Below, piece after piece: positions 1-5,906 of a stretch of 8,580 bases of DNA. Below the pieces are notes generated by a model. It saw nothing but the letters and a program-made list of their open reading frames with translations. It searched no databases and was not told where the DNA came from. Position 1 is the stretch's first letter. Each line of letters begins with the position of its first letter. A program made the position numbers and the translations under genes. Source of the stretch: Bacteroidales bacterium (lineage in GTDB: Bacteria; Bacteroidota; Bacteroidia; Bacteroidales; DTU049); the NCBI GenBank assembly GCA_018432645.1, contig JAHDSP010000076.1, forward strand, positions 1 through 8,580, in the 5' to 3' direction.

Positions 1-482
1 AATCCGCCTAGAATAGTAGCTGCAGAACGAGATACACCAGGAATGAATGCTAACATTTGTAATATACCAATTTTGAATGCTTTTTTTTCTGTTAAATTTT
101 GATCTGGAGAAGGATTTTTAAACCATTTATCGAAATACATCAACGCTATACCACCGAGGAATAGTGCTATTGCTACTACCCATTCGCTATTTAATAATGT
201 ATCTATGTAGCTTTCTACAAAAAAACCTACTACAGCAGCAGGCAAAAATGCTATTAATAAATAATAATAAAATCGCCAGCTCTCAATAAATCTTTTGAAA
301 TAAAGAATTAAGACACTAAGAATAGCTCCAAACTGTATCGCAATAATATAAACATTTACAAATTCTGTTTTTGGAATGCCTAATAAATAATTAGTAATTA
401 TTAAATGTCCTGTAGAGCTAATAGGTAAAAACTCTGTAAGTCCTTCTACAATAGATAAAATTATAGCTTCTAGCCAAGTCAT
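1..482 (-). CDS. uppP: Undecaprenyl-diphosphatase UppP (BacA family), C-terminus cut by window edge
   Basis: This integral membrane enzyme dephosphorylates undecaprenyl diphosphate to undecaprenyl phosphate, the lipid carrier for peptidoglycan and other surface glycans. About 160 residues are visible, from the ATG at 482-480 to the left edge; the family is usually about 260-280 residues, so the last 100 or so lie outside. Both family signatures are present: the N-terminal EGLTEFLPISSTGH (residues 13-26), with the two conserved glutamates E13 and E17, and PGVSRSAAT (about 148-156), with the conserved arginine R152. Many homologues have SRSGAT; the alanine here seems normal for this phylum. Hydrophobic segments around 45-61, 72-90 and 101-116 fit a multi-pass protein. 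The start overlaps the stop of the upstream DUF3098 gene as ATGA, suggesting translational coupling and shared transcription. Family assignment is secure; the function is inferred from the family. Confidence 0.95.
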   Translation of the reverse strand, partial: MTWLEAIILSIVEGLTEFLPISSTGHLIITNYLLGIPKTEFVNVYIIAIQFGAILSVLILYFKRFIESWRFYYYLLIAFLPAAVVGFFVESYIDTLLNSEWVVAIALFLGGIALMYFDKWFKNPSPDQNLTEKKAFKIGILQMLAFIPGVSRSAATILGG

Positions 483-733
483 TCTTCTTTTTTGTCAAAG
501 TTTAATAGTATAGCAAAAATTTCTACTACTATGCCCAAAAGGATTAATGTCGGAGCTAAAGTTATTCTACGAAAAGAAAAAATCTCTTCACTGAAAACAT
601 TAGGATCCGTAGAGCCACCGCCTATCATCAAGACATATCCTAACCCCATAAGTATGAGCCCCGCAACCATTAAAATGTAATTCTTTTTATTAAAGGTTAG
701 CTGTACATCTTTTCCCTTTTTAGACTTTTTCAT
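479..733 (-). CDS. Small two-helix membrane protein, DUF3098 family
   Basis: This 84-residue protein of unknown function matches the DUF3098 family of Bacteroidota. A lysine-rich N-terminus is followed by a hydrophobic helix (about 19-38), a polar segment with the family's characteristic DPNVFSEEIFSFRRITLAP stretch (about 43-61), and a second helix (about 62-77). The short charged tail ends KKEE. I chose the ATG at 733-731 because it begins the conserved lysine-rich start, follows an A-rich tract and lies just below a promoter box. The open frame extends further upstream to 829, but that extension would overlap the start of purB and has no family resemblance. The stop overlaps the uppP start by four bases. 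In many Bacteroidota this gene sits between ftsX and uppP; here ftsX is not adjacent and purB takes its place, divergently. A role in envelope biology is inferred from context only. Confidence 0.9.
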   Translation of the reverse strand: MKKSKKGKDVQLTFNKKNYILMVAGLILMGLGYVLMIGGGSTDPNVFSEEIFSFRRITLAPTLILLGIVVEIFAILLNFDKKEE

Positions 734-742
734 TTTTTTTTG

Positions 743-750
743 CAAAAATA
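743..750 (-). promoter_or_regulatory. Bacteroidota-type -7 box for DUF3098-uppP
   Basis: Read on the minus strand this is TATTTTTG, an exact match to TAnnTTTG, continuing as TATTTTTGCA. Nine bases separate it from the ATG at 733. No clear -33 TTG lies at the expected distance. The box overlaps a 12-bp palindrome, TTTTTGCAAAAA (737-748). If it is used, the leader would be only about 7 nt. Confidence 0.5.
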
Positions 751-787
751 AGAATTTTTTTAATGAAGCATAAATATTTTTTTGTTT

Positions 788-795
788 TAATTTTG
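788..795 (+). promoter_or_regulatory. Bacteroidota-type -7 box for purB
   Basis: TAATTTTG matches TAnnTTTG exactly and ends nine bases before the purB ATG at 805, the same spacing as the divergent box for the DUF3098 gene. No TTG is seen 17-23 bases upstream, so the -33 element is missing or weak. The 71-bp intergenic space appears to serve both directions. Confidence 0.5.
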
Positions 796-804
796 TAATA
801 AAAA

Positions 805-2142
805 ATGAATCCATTATTTCAAATATCACCTATAGATGGACGCTATCATAGCCAAACTCAAGTTTTAGAAAATTATTTTTCAGAGTTCGCCCTTATTAAA
901 TATAGATTAACTGTAGAAATAAAATATTTCATAGCTTTATGTAAATTACCATTACCAGAGCTAGACGGTTTTTTGAATGAAGAGAGAGAAAAATGGTTAA
1001 TTTCTATAATTGACAATTTCAATATTGATGATGCTGAAGAAATAAAAACTATTGAAAAAGATATACGTCATGATGTGAAAGCAGTTGAGAACTGGCTCAG
1101 AATACAATTTGATAAAAAGAAATTTCAAAAAGAGAAAGAATTTATACATTTCGGATTGACATCTCAAGATATAAACAATACTGCTTTCCCAATGATGATG
1201 CGTGATGCATGGATACAAGTATTAAATCCATCTATTGATGATTTATTGAAACTGCTTAATGAACTCTCAGAAAATTGGTGGCAAATAGTAATGCCTGCAC
1301 GCACACACGGACAATTAGCATCTTCTACTAGACTAGGAAAAGAAATTGCAGTTTTTATCGAAAGACTAAATAATCAATTACATTTAATAAATTTTATTCC
1401 TTTTGCTGGCAAATTTGGTGGTGCTGTCGGGAATTTCAATGCTCATATAGCTGCTTATCCAGAGATTGACTGGGTAAAGTTTAGCAATGAATTTTTAGAC
1501 AGTTTAGGACTTTTACGACTACAATTTACTACTCAGATAGAACATTATGATTACCCTGCAGCTTTTTTTGATGCACTCAAAAGAATAAACTATATTTTAC
1601 TAGATCTTTCTAGAGATATGTGGCTGTATATCATGTTAGATTATTTTCACTTGAAAATTGTAAAAAATGAAGTAGGTAGCTCTACTATGCCACATAAAGT
1701 GAACCCAATAGATTTTGAAAATGCTGAGGGAAACCTAGGACTAGCCAATAATATACTTGAACATCTTTCTGATAAATTGCCAATTTCTAGATTACAGAGA
1801 GATCTGAGTGACTCAACAGTGATAAGAAATATTGGTGTACCTTTTGCACATTCTCTAATTGCTTATGATTCTTTGATGAAAGGACTTAAAAAATTAGAAG
1901 TTAATAAATCTACAATAGATGGTGATCTCAATAATCATTGGGAAATCATAGCCGAAGGCATTCAAACAATACTACGTAGATATGGGTACCCAAATCCTTA
2001 TGAGGCTTTGAAACAATTTACAAGAGGTAAATCTGGCCTTAAACAAGAAGATTTTATTAATTTCATTGAAAATCTAAATGTTAATGATGAAATAAAGGAT
2101 AAATTGCTTGCTCTCTCTCCACATACATATTGCGGGATATAA
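805..2142 (+). CDS. purB: Adenylosuccinate lyase
   Basis: This cytoplasmic enzyme of the fumarase/aspartase superfamily acts twice in purine synthesis: it splits SAICAR to AICAR and adenylosuccinate to AMP, releasing fumarate each time. The 445 residues follow the E. coli-type PurB closely. The N-terminal SPIDGRY is at 8-14. The helical core carries ARTHGQ at 165-170, with the probable general-acid histidine H168. The signature loop GSSTMPHKVNPIDFENAEGN is at 291-310, with S292/S293 as the catalytic serine region. RLQRDLSDSTVIRN (329-342) is also typical. The ATG at 805 fits the family N-terminus and follows an A-rich stretch. The C-terminus stops at SPHTYCGI, roughly ten residues before E. 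coli PurB ends, and the stop codon lies inside a small hairpin. The gene is transcribed alone, divergent from DUF3098-uppP and convergent with the transposase gene. Identity is secure. Confidence 0.97.
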   Translation: MNPLFQISPIDGRYHSQTQVLENYFSEFALIKYRLTVEIKYFIALCKLPLPELDGFLNEEREKWLISIIDNFNIDDAEEIKTIEKDIRHDVKAVENWLRIQFDKKKFQKEKEFIHFGLTSQDINNTAFPMMMRDAWIQVLNPSIDDLLKLLNELSENWWQIVMPARTHGQLASSTRLGKEIAVFIERLNNQLHLINFIPFAGKFGGAVGNFNAHIAAYPEIDWVKFSNEFLDSLGLLRLQFTTQIEHYDYPAAFFDALKRINYILLDLSRDMWLYIMLDYFHLKIVKNEVGSSTMPHKVNPIDFENAEGNLGLANNILEHLSDKLPISRLQRDLSDSTVIRNIGVPFAHSLIAYDSLMKGLKKLEVNKSTIDGDLNNHWEIIAEGIQTILRRYGYPNPYEALKQFTRGKSGLKQEDFINFIENLNVNDEIKDKLLALSPHTYCGI

Positions 2143-2152
2143 TATCCTTTTT
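2134..2152 (+). terminator. Possible small intrinsic terminator of purB
   Basis: GGATA pairs with TATCC (2135-2139 with 2143-2147) around a TAA loop that is the purB stop codon, followed by TTTTTG. The stem is only five base pairs and AT-rich, so it would be a weak terminator. The location just at the gene end is what supports it. Confidence 0.35.
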
Positions 2153-2263
2153 GTATAAATAAGTAAAAATATATTTAATATTTGTGATGTTTAGTAATCT
2201 TTGGCTAATATCTATGCCAAATGATAATTTGTTTTAATAATGGTTTAGAGGTATAAAATAAGG

Positions 2264-2297
2264 GTATTAACAATTTTTTGCAAAAAATTGTTAATAC
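2264..2297. repeat. Perfect 34-bp palindrome between convergent genes; possible bidirectional terminator
   Basis: Two exact 17-base arms meet with no spacer: GTATTAACAATTTTTTG (2264-2280) followed directly by its reverse complement (2281-2297). As RNA either strand would fold into a long, AT-rich hairpin with a minimal loop. It lies 121 bases after the purB stop and 18 bases beyond the stop of the minus-strand transposase gene. It could therefore end transcription from both sides, though neither side shows an immediate clean T-run. A protein-binding site or a trace of the mobile element is also possible. The palindrome is seen directly; the role is inferred. The rest of the 2143-2315 gap holds only a weak TTTGGC/GCCAAA repeat (2200-2221). 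Confidence 0.75.
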
Positions 2298-2315
2298 TAG
2301 TTTGTAGGGGAATAT

Positions 2316-3323
2316 TTAAATGTTATAGAATAAATATGTTTTTGACATCAAATCACAATACCGCTCCCACGCCCGCCTATCCGACGCCGCTAAATTCAAC
2401 AACCTCCCCGTATCTTCTATAATCTTATCTGCCAGATATTTTCCCCTCACTACAAACCACATTATGTAGTTTGTTAAATACTTTGTAGCCACTCCACGAA
2501 ACTTATAATATATCCATCCAACAAAAGCTGTTATCTTTTTATGGACAGTTGATACACTGTATATACCATCTTTCATCTTTTTATTAGAAGATATCTCTTT
2601 GTGTTTGATGTGCTCTGCATTTACAGTCTTGAAAGCTTTTTTATCGCTGCCGCATACAACTGAATCCTTCGATATTCGTGATTTTAAAAAATCTGATATG
2701 TGTTCAGCTTGCACTCTATCGTCTTCTAATTTTTTAAACAAAATATTTCCACTTCTATCTGTGGCAGCCAATACTGCTACTTTCGTTGGCTTCTTTTTCT
2801 TTAACTTTTTTATCTCTTTCTTCTCTCTCTTCTTTTTACCTTTTTCAGAATAATTCATTAGAAGTTCCTCTAATTCAACTATTCCAAAGAAATTAACATT
2901 GTCTTCAAAAGATTGCAGAGCACTTAAAATTCTATGTCTCCAAAAGAAACTCGTTTGTAGGCAAATACCTACATTTCTAGCACATTCTCTCAAAGTCATT
3001 CCTGCAGACATACATTTGATGTATTCTAGCATTTTATCTCTGTGGTGAATGCCATACATAAAGGTGCCTGTGGTTACTCTGAATTGCCTATTACAATTTT
3101 TACACATATAATTCTGCACTCCATTTTGTAAGCCATTTTTAATAACATGACTACTATTGCAATCTGGACAAAGTATGCCTGTAGACATGGCTTTTTGCTC
3201 TTGATAATCTACAATGTCTTTGCCTTCATTTTTGATTTTATTATATAAATTGTCGTAATACCTGCGTGCTTCTTCTTTAGTGAGGGCAAATACATCTATT
3301 TCTTCTTCGAATATTTTATCCAT
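2316..3323 (-). CDS. IS1595-like (ISXO2-type) transposase, apparently with altered catalytic residues
   Basis: The 335-residue protein has the IS1595 transposase order. An acidic N-terminal region (1-50) is followed by a zinc ribbon with C52, C55, C74 and C77, and then a helix-turn-helix region (about 92-131) ending in FWRHRIL. A DDE-type domain starts at GIVE (147) and contains a lysine-rich loop (161-181), AATDRSG (186-192) and GVATKYLTNY (277-286). Compared with family members as I recall them, the first acidic residue of the VExDE motif is E152 instead of D. The CSD motif reads CGSD, with D227 shifted by one, and the asparagine of the NVNAYxSRLK motif aligns with H261. The frame is full length without stops. 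The 3' end is unusually GC-rich for the window. No clear terminal inverted repeats or target duplication were found. The family call is firm; whether the enzyme is active is doubtful. Confidence 0.85.
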   Translation of the reverse strand: MDKIFEEEIDVFALTKEEARRYYDNLYNKIKNEGKDIVDYQEQKAMSTGILCPDCNSSHVIKNGLQNGVQNYMCKNCNRQFRVTTGTFMYGIHHRDKMLEYIKCMSAGMTLRECARNVGICLQTSFFWRHRILSALQSFEDNVNFFGIVELEELLMNYSEKGKKKREKKEIKKLKKKKPTKVAVLAATDRSGNILFKKLEDDRVQAEHISDFLKSRISKDSVVCGSDKKAFKTVNAEHIKHKEISSNKKMKDGIYSVSTVHKKITAFVGWIYYKFRGVATKYLTNYIMWFVVRGKYLADKIIEDTGRLLNLAASDRRAWERYCDLMSKTYLFYNI

Positions 3324-3339
3324 AATTTTTATTTTTTTG

Positions 3340-3347
3340 CAAATATA
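3340..3347 (-). promoter_or_regulatory. Bacteroidota-type -7 box for the transposase gene
   Basis: On the minus strand this reads TATATTTG, an exact TAnnTTTG match, extended to TATATTTGCA. It lies 16 bases upstream of the ATG at 3323-3321. No matching -33 TTG is seen. The extension TTTGCA is shared with the boxes at 743-750 and 3520-3527. Confidence 0.45.
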
Positions 3348-3398
3348 TAAATTTTTTATAATAAAAACATATTTATTTCATAAAAATAATTTATATTA

Positions 3399-3431
3399 AA
3401 TGGCGAATCTGTTTTCAACAGATTCGCCATT
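3399..3431. repeat. Perfect 15-bp hairpin with a 3-base loop between divergent genes
   Basis: The arm AATGGCGAATCTGTT (3399-3413) pairs completely with AACAGATTCGCCATT (3417-3431) around the loop TTC. The GGCGA core makes it much stronger than the surrounding AT-rich DNA would give by chance. It sits between two genes transcribed away from each other, so a terminator for either neighbour is not expected there, and no T-run follows on either strand. It could be a REP-like palindrome, a mobile-element end or a regulator-binding site. The rest of 3324-3533 holds promoter boxes for both directions and otherwise only AT-rich sequence. Confidence 0.85.
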
Positions 3432-3480
3432 CCTATCCCATTAATTTTTTACCTTCTTTTCAAAATAAAAAATATTTATT

Positions 3481-3513
3481 TTTTTTGTATCTCATTTTTT
3501 ATATTTATCTTTG
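3481..3513 (+). promoter_or_regulatory. Bacteroidota-type promoter for the Nim-like gene and probably pepD
   Basis: A TTTTTTG element (3481-3487) and the -7 box TATCTTTG (3506-3513) are separated by 18 bases, the best -33/-7 pair in the window. The ATG follows at 3534. A second exact match, TAAATTTG (3520-3527), lies even closer to the start but has no -33 partner. Both could be used. Confidence 0.6.
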
Positions 3514-3533
3514 ACAAATTAAATTTGCAACAC

Positions 3534-3998
3534 ATGAGGGTGCAATCAGTTTTAAATAATGATATTATAGAGGATATTATTAATAATACTCAAGTAGCTT
3601 ATTTATCAACAATTGATGATGAGGGAAATCCCTATGTAGTGCCAATGAATTTCGCTTATGAAGATGGTATTATTTATATGCATAGCGGTCAAAAAGGCAA
3701 AAAAATTAACTATATGACTAAACATCCTTTTGTCAGGATTGCTTTTTCTAATAGTGAGATATTAGGTTATCAAAGTGAGAATGTGGCTTGTAGTTATTAT
3801 ATGAAGTACAAAAGTGCTATTGTTGAAGGTTTTGTTAATTTTATTGAAGATTTCGATACTAAAATAATTTATTTAAACAAAATTATGAAAAAATATACTG
3901 GGAGAAGCGACTACCAATATAATAAACCTTCTATTGATAATGTTGTAGTATTTACTATTAAAATTACTAAAATGACAGGTAAAACGTTAGGATATTAA
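3534..3998 (+). CDS. Pyridoxamine 5'-phosphate oxidase-related flavoprotein, NimA-like
   Basis: This 154-residue protein belongs to the split-barrel flavin-binding superfamily (pyridoxamine oxidase-like, Nim subgroup). Members bind FMN or related cofactors, and some reduce nitroimidazoles; the substrate here cannot be read from sequence. Visible family features are VAYLSTIDDEGNPYVVPMNF (21-40), the YMHSGQKGKK segment (48-57) typical of the flavin-binding side, and CSYYMKYKSAIVEGF (86-100). The frame is open from a TTG at 3525, but that TTG lies inside a promoter box (TAAATTTG), so I prefer the ATG at 3534, giving MRVQSVL. The promoter is directly upstream. The gene is divergent from the transposase gene and only 18 bases before pepD on the same strand, so the two may share a transcript. 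General family confidence is high; assigning nitroimidazole resistance would be overreach. Confidence 0.85.
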   Translation: MRVQSVLNNDIIEDIINNTQVAYLSTIDDEGNPYVVPMNFAYEDGIIYMHSGQKGKKINYMTKHPFVRIAFSNSEILGYQSENVACSYYMKYKSAIVEGFVNFIEDFDTKIIYLNKIMKKYTGRSDYQYNKPSIDNVVVFTIKITKMTGKTLGY

Positions 3999-4016
3999 CA
4001 CAAAAAAAATAATGTT

Positions 4017-5477
4017 ATGAAAACAATCTTAGATTTAGAACCCAAAAATGTTTGGAAATTTTTTCACGAGCTTACTCAAATCCCTCGTCCTTCAGGTAAA
4101 GAGGAAAAAGTAAGAGAATATTTAGTTAAAGTAGCTAAAGACAATAATTTAGAAGTAATGGTGGATGAGATTGGTAATGTAATAATGAGACGTCCTGCAA
4201 GTCCAGGTTATGAAAATCGCAAAATAGTTACTCTACAAGCTCATATGGATATGGTCCCCCAAAAAAATATGGATAAAACTTTTGATTTCGAAAAAGATCC
4301 TATTCAAACAATCGTAGATGGTGATTGGGTAAAAGCCGATGGCACTACTCTGGGAGCTGATAATGGAATAGGTTTAGCTGCTATATTAGCTGTGCTTACT
4401 GATAAAAATTTAAAAACTGGAATGATAGAAGCATTGATTACTATTGATGAAGAACGAGGTATGACTGGTGTTTTTGGACTGAAACCAAATGTTTTAAAAG
4501 GTGATATTTTATTAAACCTCGATAGTGAAGATGAAGGAGAAATATTTATAGGTTGTGCTGGCGGTATGGATGCAAGCATAGCTTTTAATATTTCTCGCGA
4601 GCCTGTACCTGCTGGCTATAGAGCTTTTCAAGTAGAAATAAAAGGTCTCAAAGGTGGTCATAGTGGATTAGATATTCATTTAGGTAGATTAAATGCTAAT
4701 AAAGGATTAAATAGATTTATAAAACACGTCATGGATCATCTAGATGGTTTATTAGTATCTTTTGACGGTGGATCACTCCGTAATGCTATACCACGTGAAG
4801 CTAATGCTACTATACTTATTCCTGAAAATAAAGTAAAAGAGCTTGATGAAATCAAAAATACTTTTGATAAAAATTTTCATAATGAATTTGGTGATGTAGA
4901 GCCTAATTTACAATTTAATATTAAAGAAACTCAACTACCATCTAGTTATATCAAAAAAGATATTGCTGAAAAAATAGTTAAAGCAATCTATGGATGTCCT
5001 AATGGCGTTCTGAGGATGAGTACCGAAGTAGAAGGGTTAGTAGAAACATCTAATAATCTAGCTTCGGTGAAGACATCTGATGACAAAGTAGAAATACAAT
5101 GTCTGATGAGATCTAGCATAGATAGTGCAAAAGAAGCTGTAGGTGAAAAAATAAAAAGTGTTTTTGAACTAGCTGGTGCTCAAGTAGTCCTCAGTGGCTC
5201 TTATCCAGGCTGGAAACCAAATCCTAATAGTGAAATTTTAAGTTTAGCAAAAAAAATATATCAAGAAAAATATGGAAAAAACCCTGAAATAAAAGCCGTG
5301 CATGCTGGTCTAGAATGTGGACTCATCGGTAGCAAATACCCTAATCTAGAAATGATATCTTTCGGTCCTACCATAGTAGCTCCTCATAGCCCCGATGAAC
5401 GTGTTAATATTGATAGTGTCAAAAAATTCTACGATTTCTTATTTGAAATTGTAAAAAATATCCCTAATAAAAACTAA
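4017..5477 (+). CDS. pepD: Aminoacyl-histidine dipeptidase (Xaa-His dipeptidase), peptidase family M20C
   Basis: This cytosolic dizinc dipeptidase (486 residues, the usual length) hydrolyses X-His and other dipeptides, feeding amino acid recycling. All the expected metal and catalytic residues are visible. H76 and the catalytic-side D78 are in LQAHMDMVP. The bridging D115 is in TTLGADNG. E145 (general base) and zinc ligand E146 are in IDEERGMTG. D169 is in NLDSEDEGE, and the last zinc ligand H457 is in VAPHSPDERV. The inserted lid/dimerisation domain contains GLKGGHSGLDIHLGRLNANK. HAGLECGL (429-436) is also characteristic. The ATG at 4017 follows an A-rich tract and matches the family start; another ATG at 4012 is out of frame. 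It is 18 bases after the Nim-like gene and 14 bases before the next gene, so it is probably cotranscribed. Confidence 0.95.
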   Translation: MKTILDLEPKNVWKFFHELTQIPRPSGKEEKVREYLVKVAKDNNLEVMVDEIGNVIMRRPASPGYENRKIVTLQAHMDMVPQKNMDKTFDFEKDPIQTIVDGDWVKADGTTLGADNGIGLAAILAVLTDKNLKTGMIEALITIDEERGMTGVFGLKPNVLKGDILLNLDSEDEGEIFIGCAGGMDASIAFNISREPVPAGYRAFQVEIKGLKGGHSGLDIHLGRLNANKGLNRFIKHVMDHLDGLLVSFDGGSLRNAIPREANATILIPENKVKELDEIKNTFDKNFHNEFGDVEPNLQFNIKETQLPSSYIKKDIAEKIVKAIYGCPNGVLRMSTEVEGLVETSNNLASVKTSDDKVEIQCLMRSSIDSAKEAVGEKIKSVFELAGAQVVLSGSYPGWKPNPNSEILSLAKKIYQEKYGKNPEIKAVHAGLECGLIGSKYPNLEMISFGPTIVAPHSPDERVNIDSVKKFYDFLFEIVKNIPNKN

Positions 5478-5491
5478 AAAATATTAATATT

Positions 5492-5872
5492 TTGAGTGTA
5501 TATAGTAAAAATTTTAAGCATCAGCTTATTTGGCAAAAAACTCTGGAGTTAGTACAAGATATCTATGCTCTTACTAGGCAGTTACCTATTGATAAACAAA
5601 ATAATGTGATTACTCAATTAAGAAATAATGTTGATGCTTTACACTCAAATATTGCTTTGTCTCTTATTAACATTTATTCTAATAACTATAATAACATTAT
5701 TCTGGAATCATTGGATTTATGTGATAATTTGAGAGTACAAATTTTGTTTTTACTAAAAGAACAGTATATTACAGAAATAATGGCTAATGATAAATTAGAA
5801 AAAATAAATACTATCTATCAAGCTCTTTATGAGTTATTAAAAGAAAAAAATTTACCATACTCTGCTAATTAA
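5492..5872 (+). CDS. Four-helix bundle protein, 23S rRNA intervening-sequence protein (S23) family
   Basis: This 126-residue helical protein resembles the family first found inside intervening sequences of 23S rRNA genes and now known as free-standing genes in many Bacteroidota; its molecular role is unknown. The N-terminal pattern HQLIWQKTLELVQDIYALTR (10-29) matches the family's usual VWQKAxEL...IYxLT motif, and the remaining sequence is strongly helix-prone with heptad-like leucines and isoleucines. The start is TTG at 5492-5494: the first in-frame ATG is far inside the protein and would remove the conserved N-terminus. It starts 14 bases after the pepD stop, and the glycosyltransferase promoter follows it, so it probably closes the Nim-like/pepD unit. 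It is not inside an rRNA gene here. Confidence 0.8.
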   Translation: MSVYSKNFKHQLIWQKTLELVQDIYALTRQLPIDKQNNVITQLRNNVDALHSNIALSLINIYSNNYNNIILESLDLCDNLRVQILFLLKEQYITEIMANDKLEKINTIYQALYELLKEKNLPYSAN

Positions 5873-5906
5873 ATTATTACGTGTTTTATATTTATTTTTG
5901 ATGCAG

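Noticed and set aside
492..680. Plus-strand open frame opposite the DUF3098 gene
   Set aside because: Antisense shadow with no family resemblance and no start context.
734..829. Upstream extension of the DUF3098 frame to a start at 829
   Set aside because: It would overlap the purB start, covers both promoter boxes and adds residues not seen in the family.
997..1218. Minus-strand open frame inside purB
   Set aside because: Antisense to a highly conserved gene; the translation resembles nothing known.
2200..2221. TTTGGC/GCCAAA inverted repeat with a 10-base centre
   Set aside because: Six base pairs with a long loop; too weak to call a terminator or operator without support.
2599..2853. Plus-strand open frame opposite the transposase gene
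   Set aside because: The phenylalanine-rich translation is the reverse complement of the lysine-rich loop, not a gene.
3525..3533. TTG start for the Nim-like gene
   Set aside because: The TTG is part of a TAAATTTG promoter-like box; the ATG at 3534 gives the family-like N-terminus.
4304..4579. Minus-strand open frame inside pepD
   Set aside because: Antisense to the M20 catalytic core, which explains the sequence fully.
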